From NCBI GenBank assembly GCA_022823365.1, contig JAJDXG010000014.1, forward strand, positions 62,001 through 126,000: a stretch of 64,000 nt of DNA, in the 5' to 3' direction. This document shows positions 50,401-57,956 of this stretch, piece after piece. Made by a program: the position numbers and the translations under genes. Origin of the DNA: Gemmatimonadota bacterium. GTDB lineage: Bacteria > Gemmatimonadota > Gemmatimonadetes > Longimicrobiales > Gaopeijiaceae. Every line of letters begins with the position of its first letter. Position 1 is the stretch's first letter. The notes beneath the pieces were generated by a model. It had not been told where the DNA came from. It worked only from the letters and a program-made list of their open reading frames with translations, and made no database searches.

Positions 50401-52087
50401 GGAGCTGCAGATCAAGATCGTGCAGGGAGCCAAGCCCGGGGAGGGCGGCGAGCTTCCGGGCCGCAAGGTCGACGACTACATCGCGTCGATCCGGCATTCC
50501 ACGCCCGGCGTGGGACTGATCAGCCCGCCTCCGCACCACGACATCTACTCCATCGAGGACATCGCCCAGCTCATCCACGACCTGAAGAACGCCAACCCGC
50601 AGGCGCGCATCAGCGTGAAGCTGTGCGCCGAGATCGGCGTCGGCACTGTGGCCGCCGGGGTGGTCAAGGCGCGCGCCGACCACCTGGTCATCTCGGGCGA
50701 CAGCGGGGGCACGGGCGCCTCGCCCCTGACCTCCATCAAGCACGCGGGCCTGCCGTGGGAGCTGGGAATCGCGGAGGTCCACCAGACCCTGGTGATGAAT
50801 AATCTGCGCTCGCGGGTCATCGTGCAGACCGACGGGCAGCTCAAGACGGGCCGCGACGTGGCCATCGCCGCGCTGCTGGGCGCCGAGGAGTTCGGCTTCT
50901 CCACCGCCCCGCTGATCACGCTGGGCTGCGTCATGATGCGCAAGTGCCACCTGAACACCTGTCCGGTTGGCGTGGCGACCCAGGACCCGGAGCTGCGCAA
51001 GAAGTTCTCCGGGAAGCCGGAATACATCATCAACTACCTGTTCATGGTCGCGCACGAGCTGCGTGAGATCATGGCGCGCCTCGGCTTCCGCACCGTGAAC
51101 GAGATGATCGGGCGCGTGGACGCGCTCGAACCCGCACCCCGACCCGGGCACTGGAAGGCGAGGAGCGTGAACGTGGACGCGCTCCTGATGCCGGCGCTCG
51201 AGCCGGAAGACTGTCTGGGGGTGTATTGCCGGCACGAACAGGATCACGGGCTGGAGGGCGCCCTCGATCACACCCTGATCCGCCTGGCCGGGCCCGCGAT
51301 CGAGGAAGGCCGGCCGGTGCGCCACGACATGGCCATCTCCAACGCAAACCGCGTGGTGGGGGGCATGCTGTCCAACCACATCATCCGCCGCGTGGGACCG
51401 GGCATGCTTCCCGACGACTCCATCCACTTCCGCTTCCGCGGGAGCGCGGGGCAGAGCTTCGGCGCCTGGCTGGCGCGCGGGGTTACGCTCGAGGTGGAGG
51501 GCGACGCCAACGACTACGTCGGCAAGGGGCTCTCCGGCGGCAGGATCATCCTGTATCCGCCGCAGGCGTCCCCCTTCAAGGCCGAAGAGAACATCCTCGT
51601 CGGCAACGTGGCGTTCTACGGCGCCATCAGCGGCGAGGGCTTCTTCCGGGGCATCGCGGCCGAGCGCTTCTGCGTCCGCAACAGCGGCGCCACCGCCGTG
51701 GTGGAGGGCATCGGCGACCACGGCTGCGAGTACATGACGGGCGGACGCGTGGTCGTACTGGGCGAGACCGGGATCAACTTCGGGGCCGGAATGTCGGGGG
51801 GGATCGCCTATGTGTGGGATCCTCGCGGGACCTTCGAGGGCCGCTGCAACATGGACCTGGTGGTGCTGGAGCGCCTTGTCGACGCGGAAGAGCGCGAGGA
51901 GATTCGGCGTCTCATCGCACGGCACCGCGAGTACACGGGCTCCACCGTTGCGGCCGACATCCTCGCGGACTGGGACGCCCGCCATCCGGAGTTCGTGAAG
52001 GTGGTGCCGATCGACTACAAGCGGGCGCTCGAGGAGCGCGCCGCCGCGGGCCGTTCCGAAGCGCTGCCCGTCGCGGTGGGAACCTGA
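47495..52087 (+). CDS. gltB: Glutamate synthase, large subunit
   Basis: This protein of about 1530 residues takes ammonia from glutamine and transfers it to 2-oxoglutarate. A short propeptide precedes the nucleophile Cys in YEHDSCGVGF, exposed after cleavage. The glutaminase domain, central domain, FMN-binding synthase domain (GEGGEDPAR, SGDSGGTGASPL) and a 3Fe-4S site (C-x5-C-x4-C in MRKCHLNTCPVG) follow, then the GXGXG beta-helix end. The GTG at 47495 is five bases after a GGAGG core; the ATG at 47507 is the alternative. A long minus-strand open frame inside is a shadow. Confidence 0.96.
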   Translation: MRRTMNAGSASGSGLPAARGLYSPRYEHDSCGVGFVCDIKGRASRSILDDANRINCRMGHRGGIGCEPGTGDGAGILTGLPHLLLDRVARDQLGVSLPPSGQYGVGIAFLPRDRRERQICKESTEAIIAEQGQRLLGWRRLPHSAERAGLTTTALGSMPHLEQLFVGAGDGFADAAFERQLYIIRKYASHCLRGDPRLSGRELPYFCSLSSNTVIYKGMLTPHQLFEFFDDLRAGDYESHMAMVHSRFSTNTFPSWDRAQPNRAMCHNGEINTLLGNCNWMNAREGVLHSELFGDELEKLFPIIEPNCSDSGNFDNVLEFLLMTGRSLPESVMTMIPEAWQQRPGMPADKRAFYEFQSCLMEPWDGPALIPFTDGHCIGAVLDRNGLRPSRYYVTDDDRCVMASEVGVLPVAPERVVKKGRLHPGRLFLIDFDAGRLVPDHELKSEWARRRPYGEWLERQRLELGEAADPHGYDEATVLRRMRAFGYTAETVQFMLLSLVRDRRDPLGSMGNDAELAALADRPRMLYDYFKQRFAQVTNPAIDSIREEVVMSLECYIGPEGNLLEVTEEHAHRLRLPHPILSNRQFAALSQLEERGWRSRTLDTTFARGPGKRGLLAALTRLEKEADRAVEEGYRLLVLSDRAIGPDRLAISSLLAVGCVHHHLVRTHQRTRIALVVETGEAREVHHHCLLLGYGADAINPYLTYECLWHVRRTGRMDDFDHIASDDDVVAAYRKGVGKGILKVMAKMGISTLQSYKGAQIFEAVGLGAEVVNRCFTDTESRVGGIGFEVLAEEIERRHELGFAGTAQSNGRALPNPGDFHWRKGGARHMWDPVSVRGLRVAARTNSPEAYWRFARHANEENTRKATLRGLLRFHPTGPPVDLDEVEPEAEIVKRFATGAMSFGSISKEAHESLALAMNRIGAKSNSGEGGEDPARNVPDADGGLRRSAIKQVASGRFGVTIEYLTAAEELQIKIVQGAKPGEGGELPGRKVDDYIASIRHSTPGVGLISPPPHHDIYSIEDIAQLIHDLKNANPQARISVKLCAEIGVGTVAAGVVKARADHLVISGDSGGTGASPLTSIKHAGLPWELGIAEVHQTLVMNNLRSRVIVQTDGQLKTGRDVAIAALLGAEEFGFSTAPLITLGCVMMRKCHLNTCPVGVATQDPELRKKFSGKPEYIINYLFMVAHELREIMARLGFRTVNEMIGRVDALEPAPRPGHWKARSVNVDALLMPALEPEDCLGVYCRHEQDHGLEGALDHTLIRLAGPAIEEGRPVRHDMAISNANRVVGGMLSNHIIRRVGPGMLPDDSIHFRFRGSAGQSFGAWLARGVTLEVEGDANDYVGKGLSGGRIILYPPQASPFKAEENILVGNVAFYGAISGEGFFRGIAAERFCVRNSGATAVVEGIGDHGCEYMTGGRVVVLGETGINFGAGMSGGIAYVWDPRGTFEGRCNMDLVVLERLVDAEEREEIRRLIARHREYTGSTVAADILADWDARHPEFVKVVPIDYKRALEERAAAGRSEALPVAVGT

Positions 52088-52098
52088 CGGCGAGCCGC

Positions 52099-53550
52099 AT
52101 GGGCAAGGTCACGGGCTTCAAGGAGTTCGCGCGCGAGGCGGCCCCCTACCGCGACCCGGCTACCCGCATCCGCGATTTCGACGAGATCTACACCCCGCAC
52201 GCCGAGGATCGGCTCAAGACCCAGGGCGCGCGCTGCATGGACTGCGGCGTTCCGTTCTGCCAGTCGGACGACGGCTGCCCGGTCTACAATCTGATCCCGG
52301 AGTGGAACGACCTCGTCTACCGGGGGCGCTGGCGCGAGGCGCTCGATCGCCTGCACAGGACCAACAACTTCCCGGAGATCACCGGCCGGGTGTGTCCCGC
52401 TCCCTGCGAAGGCTCCTGTGTCCTCGGCATCGCCGATCCCCCAGTCACCATCAAGAACATCGAGATGGCGATCGCCGACCGGGGCTTCGACGAGGCGTGG
52501 GTGCGGGCTCACCCGCCGTCCGCGCGCACCGGCAAGAGCGTGGCAGTGGTGGGTTCGGGCCCGGCGGGGCTGGCGGCGGCCGCACAGCTCAACTCCGCGG
52601 GGCACCGGGTCACCGTCTACGAACGCGACGACCGCATCGGCGGCCTGCTCATGTACGGGATTCCCAACATGAAGCTCGACAAGCGCATCGTGGATCGCCG
52701 CGTATCGCTCCTGCGCGAGGAGGGAGTCGAGTTCGTGACCAACGCGACGGTGGCTGACGGCGGCGGCGGGTCGCTGGATGTGCGTCAGCTGAGGAGGCGC
52801 TTCGACGCCCTGCTCCTGGCCACGGGCGCCACCCGCGCGCGGGACCTGCCGGTGGGCGGACGCGAACTGCCCGGCATCCACTTCGCCATGGAGTACCTCA
52901 CCGACAGCATCCAGGCGGGGCTGGGCGATCATCCGCCGAGAATCCCCGCGACCGGCCTCGATGTCGTCGTCATCGGCGGCGGCGATACCGGCACCGACTG
53001 CATCGGGACCTCCCTGCGCCAGTCGTGCCGCCGCCTGATCAACTTCGAACTCCTGCCGCGGCCGCCCGCTGAACGCGCCCCCGACAATCCCTGGCCTGCC
53101 TGGCCGCTCATCTTCCGCGTGGAATATGGGCACGAGGAGTCGATCGCCCATCTCGGACACGATCCGCGGGTCTACGCGATCTCGGCGGAGAGCTTCTTCG
53201 CGGGCCCGGACGGCAAGGTTGCGGGCGTACGCACGCTCGACGTCACCTTCCATGGCGGCCGCCTGCGCAAGATCCCGGGGAGCCAGCGGGAGTGGAGCGC
53301 GGACCTCGTGCTCCTCTCGATGGGGTTTCTGGGCCCCGAGCACGCGCCTGCGGAGCCGCTGGGCATTGAATACGACAAGCACTCCAACTACGCCGCCGAA
53401 TTCGGTTCCTACGCCACGAACGTGGACGGCGTGTTCGCCGCCGGCGACTGCAGGCGCGGACAGTCGCTGGTGGTGTGGGCCATCCGCGAGGGGCGCGAGG
53501 CTGCGCGCGAGATCGACCGCTGGCTGATGGGCGAGACGCGACTGCCCTGA
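52099..53550 (+). CDS. gltD: Glutamate synthase, small subunit
   Basis: This 483-residue flavoprotein passes electrons from NADPH to GltB. The N-terminus has two cysteine clusters for 4Fe-4S centres (CMDCGVPFC, CPAPCEGSC). An FAD site (VAVVGSGPAGLAAA), an NADPH site (VVVIGGGDTGTDC) and the final GVFAAGDCRRGQSLVVWAI follow. It lies 11 bp after gltB. Together they complete the ammonium route that begins with amtB. Confidence 0.97.
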   Translation: MGKVTGFKEFAREAAPYRDPATRIRDFDEIYTPHAEDRLKTQGARCMDCGVPFCQSDDGCPVYNLIPEWNDLVYRGRWREALDRLHRTNNFPEITGRVCPAPCEGSCVLGIADPPVTIKNIEMAIADRGFDEAWVRAHPPSARTGKSVAVVGSGPAGLAAAAQLNSAGHRVTVYERDDRIGGLLMYGIPNMKLDKRIVDRRVSLLREEGVEFVTNATVADGGGGSLDVRQLRRRFDALLLATGATRARDLPVGGRELPGIHFAMEYLTDSIQAGLGDHPPRIPATGLDVVVIGGGDTGTDCIGTSLRQSCRRLINFELLPRPPAERAPDNPWPAWPLIFRVEYGHEESIAHLGHDPRVYAISAESFFAGPDGKVAGVRTLDVTFHGGRLRKIPGSQREWSADLVLLSMGFLGPEHAPAEPLGIEYDKHSNYAAEFGSYATNVDGVFAAGDCRRGQSLVVWAIREGREAAREIDRWLMGETRLP

Positions 53551-53587
53551 ACGTCGTCTCCTGACCGCCGTCTACCCCTGTCGCGAC

Positions 53588-53627
53588 GGGCACCGACAGC
53601 GCACTTTGTCCGCTGTGGCCGGTGCCC
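53588..53627 (+). terminator. Strong hairpin after gltBD
   Basis: Arms GGGCACCG/CGGTGCCC (eight pairs) continue as ACAGCG/CGCTGT with a three-base bulge and a nine-base loop. No T-run follows, so it may terminate with Rho or act in the leader of the next gene. Confidence 0.5.
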
Positions 53628-53702
53628 GCGCGCGTGACCTTGCGGCGCCTTCCAACCCGCTCACCGACTCCAACCGCTCACCGACTCCAGGGAGGATCAG
53701 AC

Positions 53703-54269
53703 ATGCGCAGGTTCGCCGCCCTATTCCTGCTGGCCGGGGTACTCGGGCTCGGGGCCCCCGCGGAGGCGGATGCCCAGCTCCTAGAGGTGGGAGCGATGGC
53801 TCCCGACTTCGAGTTGCCCGGGGCCACCCGCTTCGGCGTGCTGCAGGACCCGGTTCGCCTCAGCGACTACCGGGGAGAAACCGTTGTCCTCGCCTTCTTC
53901 TTCCGCGTTCGAACACGTGGCTGAACGGTGCAGATGACAGCGTACCGTGATCAGTACGCAAGCTTGTTCAACGAAGGCCGGAACGTCGTCGTCGTCGGGA
54001 TCTCCAACGACAGTCCCGAAGAGCTGGGCTCCTGGCTCAAGGACGAGGACTTCCCCTTCCTGTTCCTCAGCGATGCCGGAACCGACGGCGCCACCTACGA
54101 GGCGTTCGGTGGCGGCAAACGCGACAACAACATGGCCGACAGCCGCTCGGTAATCGTGGTCGGCCCGGACGGTCGCATCGCCGGGGTGATCCCGCAGTTC
54201 GCCCAGGTGGACCCGACCGCCTACGAGGAGTTGGCGGCGATGGTCGACGCCGCTACGCCGGAGCCGTAG
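53703..54269 (+). CDS. Selenocysteine-containing, secreted peroxiredoxin (in-frame UGA at 53922)
   Basis: The frame begins at an ATG with GGAGG upstream, encodes a signal peptide (ending ADAQ) and the thioredoxin-fold start GAMAPDFELPGATRFGVL and RLSDYRGETVVLAFFF. It then meets TGA at 53922-53924 and continues in the same frame as VQMTAYRDQYASLF to 54269. With the TGA read as selenocysteine (residue 74) the product has 188 residues and the active site reads T-R-G-U, the TxxC motif of peroxiredoxins with Sec as peroxidatic residue. It has no cysteine at all, so it would work as a 1-Sec enzyme. A SECIS-like hairpin starts 15 bases after the UGA, and selB is in the window. Ordinary annotation would give two fragments. 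Confidence 0.88.
53940..53959 (+). promoter_or_regulatory. Bacterial SECIS-like hairpin for the peroxiredoxin UGA
   Basis: A perfect six-pair stem GCGTAC/GTACGC closes an eight-base loop CGTGATCA. The G in loop position 2 (53947) is 22 bases from the UGA. As I recall them, the usual bacterial SECIS rules ask for a 3-14 base apical loop with a G in its first two positions, 16-37 bases from UGA. It lies inside the coding sequence, as bacterial SECIS elements do. Confidence 0.75.
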
Positions 54270-54288
54270 GCGGAATCCGAATCCAGCG

Positions 54289-54321
54289 CCCTTCCCGGGT
54301 TCCGCGTGGGCCCGGGAAGGG
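54289..54321 (+). terminator. Terminator after the selenoprotein gene
   Basis: Eleven perfect pairs (CCCTTCCCGGG/CCCGGGAAGGG) around an 11-base loop, followed by AGTTGATT. It begins 20 bases after the peroxiredoxin stop and makes a start of the next gene at 54306 unlikely. Confidence 0.65.
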
Positions 54322-54362
54322 AGTTGATTCCCGTCGACGAAAGCCGCCCAACCCCCTCCTGG

Positions 54363-54797
54363 ATGGTCCTCTCTCCGTTCGTCGACCTCGTTCCGATGCT
54401 GATATGCGCCGATGTGCAGGCGTCGGTGCGCTTCTATTGCGATGTGCTCGGGTTCGAGGTGGTCGACCGCATGGACGATGTCGGCGCCACCGGCTTCGCC
54501 TCACTGCGAAACGGTCCAGCGCAGATCATGCTGGCGAGCCCGACGTACATTCCGCGGGCTCCGAGGGTCGAAGGACGTTATCCGCAGTCGGCGTACTACT
54601 TCTATGTGGAGGAAGTTGACGCGCTGCGCCGGGCCGTCGTGGAAGCCGGCTGGCCCGCAACCGAATGCGTCGACCGCTTCTACGGCCTGCGGGAATTCGA
54701 GGTTATTGACCCCGAGGGACACGTGCTGCTGTTCGGGCAGGACATTGGTCCGGTCAGCCCGTCCCCGCCGCCCTCCTCCTCAGCCACCCCACCGTAA
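54363..54797 (+). CDS. VOC (glyoxalase/bleomycin-resistance) family protein
   Basis: From ATG 54363 the product has 144 residues with the VOC fold: VPMLICADVQASVRFYCDVLGFEV at the start, a middle FYVEEVDALRRAV and the end FEVIDPEGHVLLFGQ. Such proteins bind a metal and act on or sequester small molecules. The frame opens at 54306, but that start lies in the upstream terminator. Its last 44 bases overlap the end of the opposing permease gene. The ribosome binding site is poor and the substrate unknown. Confidence 0.8.
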   Translation: MVLSPFVDLVPMLICADVQASVRFYCDVLGFEVVDRMDDVGATGFASLRNGPAQIMLASPTYIPRAPRVEGRYPQSAYYFYVEEVDALRRAVVEAGWPATECVDRFYGLREFEVIDPEGHVLLFGQDIGPVSPSPPPSSSATPP

Positions 54798-55581
54798 GCA
54801 GCAGCGCGGCCGCGAACACGATCAGGAAAGTCGCGACGGCCAGGATGGCCGGGCTGATCTCCTCGCGGATGCCCGCCCACATCTGGCGCGGGATGGTGTT
54901 CTGCTCCACACCGCCCAGGAAGAGCACGACCACAACCTCGTCGAACGAAGTGGCGAAGGCGAAGAGCGCCCCCGAAAGCACGCCCGGAGCAATCAGCGGC
55001 AGCTGCACGCGGGTGAAGGTCCGGAGCGGTCCCGCACCCAGCGACGCGGCCGCGCGGTTCAGGGTGGTGTTGTAGGCGGTCAGGGTGGCAGTCACCGTGA
55101 TCACCACGAACGGCGTCCCCAGCGCCGCGTGCGCCAGGATCAGCCCCAGGTGGGTCTGGCCCAGCCCCATGCGGGAATAGAAGAAGAACATCCCCGCGGC
55201 CGAGATGATCACCGGGGTCACCAGCGGCGAGACCAGGAAGCCCATCAGGAAGCGGCGCGCGGGCATGTTCGGACTGGAGAGCCCGAGCGCGGCCAGCGTG
55301 CCGAGAAACGTGGCCAGCGCCGTGGCCGCAGTGCCGATCACCAGGCTGTTGACCAGCGCGCTCCGCCACACGTCGCTGGTCGCGATCTCCCGGTACCACC
55401 GCAGCGACCACGCTTCCGGGTCCAGCCTCAGCATGCCTTCGGTGAAGGTGAAGTAGGGCTCCGCGTTGAAGCTGAGCGGCACGATCACGAGGATGGGTGC
55501 CATCAGGAAGAACAGCACCGCCGCGCAGAACGCGACGTGCATCGTCCTTCCCGCCCGCTCCGCCCGGCTCAGCGCGCGCAC
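54754..55581 (-). CDS. Polyamine-type ABC transporter permease (PotC-like)
   Basis: This 275-residue inner-membrane permease has six predicted helices and the ABC permease EAA loop NRAAASLGAGPLRTFTRVQLPL. It starts with GTG one base after the stop of the partner permease. It ends the operon ATPase-binding protein-permease-permease, read from 59062 down. The PotC-like order and sequence suggest spermidine/putrescine or a related cation. Confidence 0.9.
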   Translation of the reverse strand: MRALSRAERAGRTMHVAFCAAVLFFLMAPILVIVPLSFNAEPYFTFTEGMLRLDPEAWSLRWYREIATSDVWRSALVNSLVIGTAATALATFLGTLAALGLSSPNMPARRFLMGFLVSPLVTPVIISAAGMFFFYSRMGLGQTHLGLILAHAALGTPFVVITVTATLTAYNTTLNRAAASLGAGPLRTFTRVQLPLIAPGVLSGALFAFATSFDEVVVVLFLGGVEQNTIPRQMWAGIREEISPAILAVATFLIVFAAALLLTVGWLRRRAAGTG

Positions 55582-55582
55582 G

Positions 55583-56797
55583 TCAGGCGACTCTCACGCC
55601 TTCGGTCCCGGCCAGCCGCTCGTACAGCAGGTAGAGGCCGATCACGCACGCCAGGATGATCGCGCCCAGCGCGGACGCCAGCCCCCAGTTGAGGGAGGTC
55701 TGCATGTGATACGCGACCATGTTGGAGATCAGTTGGCCGGTGCTCCCGCCCACCAGCGCCGGGGTGATGTAGTACCCGATGGCCAGGATGAACACGAGCA
55801 GGCTCCCCGCCCCCACCCCGGGGAGCGTCTGGGGCCAGTAGACCCGCAGGAACCCCTGTGCCGGACCGGCTCCCAGCGACGCGGCCGCGTCCATGTGCGA
55901 GCGGGGAATCCCGCGCATGACCGAATACAGCGGCAATACCATGAACGGCAGCAAAACGTGCGTCATCGCCACGAACGTGCCCGTCATGTTGTAGATGAGC
56001 GCGAGACGGCCGTCGTCGGACACCAGCCCCAGCGCGACCAGGATGTCGTTGATCACGCCCTGGCCCTGGAGCAGGACGATCCAGGACGTCGTGCGCACCA
56101 GCAGAGAGGTCCAGAACGGAACCAGCACCAGCGCCAGGAGCAGGCCGGCGCGGCGTGGCGGCGCGTGCGCGATGAAGTGCGCGAGCGGGTAGCCGAACAG
56201 GAGGCACAACCCGGTGATGGACAGGCTGACCAGGAAGGTGCGCGCGAACAGTCGCAGGTAGATGCGGCGGTCCTCGTCCTGGCGCGCGATCGATCCGTCC
56301 GGAAGTCGCCGCAGGTCGACCGCGGCCAGGTAGTGGCGGCTGGTGTAGCGCTCACCGGCGGTGCGCACCGCGTGCCAGGTGCCCGCCTCGCCCCAGGCCG
56401 GATCGATCCCGAGGAAGGTCTCGCGCCAAGAGCCGTCGGGGGCGGCGGCAAGTCGGCGTCCCGTCACCGCGACGATGCTCCGCATCCCCCCCTGCACCCG
56501 ATTGACCCGGCCGGCCACCTGGCCGATCACCCGCTCCTCCTGCGCCTCCATCAACTCGCGCGCCGCCGCGGCGAAGACATCCTCGCCGGGCGCGCTCTCC
56601 CCGTCCCATCCCTCCAGCAGGGCCAGAGTCTCGGGCAGCGCGTCCGCCACCACCGCGTCGTAGACACTGCGGCTGAACATCGTGGCGAGAGGCGCCACAA
56701 AGGTCACGCCGACGAAGGCCACGAGAGGCAGTGCGAGCCCCGCCGCCCGCAGTTGCGGCCGCCAGTTGCGCCCTCGCGGCATCGATTCGGAGCTCAC
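55583..56797 (-). CDS. Polyamine-type ABC transporter permease (PotB-like)
   Basis: This 404-residue permease is longer than PotB of E. coli because a soluble region of about 150 residues (from about 45 to 190, rich in charged residues) sits between the first helix and the rest, presumably in the periplasm. The EAA loop is MDAAASLGAGPAQGFLRVYWPQ. It lies 31 bp after the binding-protein gene. Confidence 0.9.
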   Translation of the reverse strand: MSSESMPRGRNWRPQLRAAGLALPLVAFVGVTFVAPLATMFSRSVYDAVVADALPETLALLEGWDGESAPGEDVFAAAARELMEAQEERVIGQVAGRVNRVQGGMRSIVAVTGRRLAAAPDGSWRETFLGIDPAWGEAGTWHAVRTAGERYTSRHYLAAVDLRRLPDGSIARQDEDRRIYLRLFARTFLVSLSITGLCLLFGYPLAHFIAHAPPRRAGLLLALVLVPFWTSLLVRTTSWIVLLQGQGVINDILVALGLVSDDGRLALIYNMTGTFVAMTHVLLPFMVLPLYSVMRGIPRSHMDAAASLGAGPAQGFLRVYWPQTLPGVGAGSLLVFILAIGYYITPALVGGSTGQLISNMVAYHMQTSLNWGLASALGAIILACVIGLYLLYERLAGTEGVRVA

Positions 56798-56828
56798 CGT
56801 CGCGCGCCGCCCGCCATCGAGCCGCCCC

Positions 56829-57956
56829 TCACCGCGCCAGCCACGAGCTGAAGCGCTCGTTCATCTCGTCCGTGTGGTTCACCCACCACTCCCAGTCGTT
56901 GCGCAGCGCCCGCTCCAGGTTCTCGGGGGAGGTGGGCATGTGCGGAAGCATGTCGACGCCCGCCTCGGCGTGCGCCCCCACGAGCGGCAGTCCGGAGTAG
57001 CGCGTCGGGCTGTAGGAGATGTTGGCGCTGACCCGGGCCATGGACCGGGGCGTGGTCGCGAAGGCCAAGAACTCGAGCGCCGCCTCCAGGTTCGGCGTCC
57101 CGGCCACGATCACCATCTGGCCGAAATCGAGCAGCTGCCCGTCCCAGATGATCTCGAAGGGCTGGTCTTCCAGCACCTGGGCGTTGAAAATGCGGCCGTT
57201 GTACGCCGTGGTCATGGTCACTTCCCCGTCGGCGAGGAGCTGGGGCGGCTGGGCGCCCGCCTCCCACCACACGATCTCGTCCTTGATCGTGTCCAGCTTG
57301 CGGAACGCTCGCTCGATCCCCTCGGGGGTGTCCAGCAGCTCGTACACCTCCGCCGGCGGCACGCCATCGGCCATAAGCGCGAACTCCATGTTGCCCATCG
57401 GCTTGCGGCGCATTCCGCGGCGGCCCGGAAAGGTCTCCAGGTCGAAGAAGTCCTGCATGGTCCGGGGCTCGGGCCCGGCGATGTTCTCCCGGTTGTAGGC
57501 GATGACGGTTGCGTAGAACTCGGCGCCGACGCCGCACTCGGTCAGGGTGCCGGGGAAGAAGTCCTCCTCGGGTGGCGTTCCATCCGCGCCGGGAGCCCAC
57601 ATCGACGGATCGAGCGGCTCGAGCAGCCCCTCGTCGCAGCCTCGCACCGCGTCGGCGATCTCCATGGGCACCACGTCCCAGTGAATCCGTCCCACGTCGA
57701 CCTGCGCCCGGACTTCGGCCAGGCCACCGTTGTACTGGGCGTCACGGATGACGATGCCGGTCTCGGCAATGAACGGCTCGTAGTAGGCGAGCTTGCAGGC
57801 GCGCGTGTAGGCCCCGCCCCACGCGCCCACGGTCAGCGAATCGCCGGCGTCGCCGCCACAGGCAACAACGAGCGCCGCGAGCCCCAGCGCCGCGATCCGG
57901 TGGGGCAAGGGAGCCTCCCTCCGGCGCGCGGGGCGGCTGCTGCAACGCTCGTTCAC
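56829..57956 (-). CDS. ABC transporter substrate-binding lipoprotein (PotD-like)
   Basis: This 375-residue protein starts at a GTG overlapping the ATPase stop (GTGA). It has a lipoprotein signal (ALVVACGG) and a type 2 periplasmic binding fold (LTVGAWGGAYTRACKLAYYEPF, WDVVPMEIADAVRG, AYNGRIFNAQVLED). These resemble PotD/PotF-like proteins, including the DVV segment near the ligand. The exact ligand is not certain. Confidence 0.9.
   Translation of the reverse strand: MNERCSSRPARRREAPLPHRIAALGLAALVVACGGDAGDSLTVGAWGGAYTRACKLAYYEPFIAETGIVIRDAQYNGGLAEVRAQVDVGRIHWDVVPMEIADAVRGCDEGLLEPLDPSMWAPGADGTPPEEDFFPGTLTECGVGAEFYATVIAYNRENIAGPEPRTMQDFFDLETFPGRRGMRRKPMGNMEFALMADGVPPAEVYELLDTPEGIERAFRKLDTIKDEIVWWEAGAQPPQLLADGEVTMTTAYNGRIFNAQVLEDQPFEIIWDGQLLDFGQMVIVAGTPNLEAALEFLAFATTPRSMARVSANISYSPTRYSGLPLVGAHAEAGVDMLPHMPTSPENLERALRNDWEWWVNHTDEMNERFSSWLAR

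Noticed and set aside
48257-51985. A 1242-residue minus-strand open frame
   Set aside because: It lies wholly within gltB in a GC-rich shadow frame and has no recognisable domain.
53703-54269. Peroxiredoxin as a frameshifted or truncated pseudogene
   Set aside because: Both halves are in the same frame, the TGA sits at the peroxidatic position, a SECIS-like hairpin follows and selB is present.
54306-54362. Upstream start for the VOC gene
   Set aside because: It lies within a strong terminator hairpin and adds residues not typical of the family.
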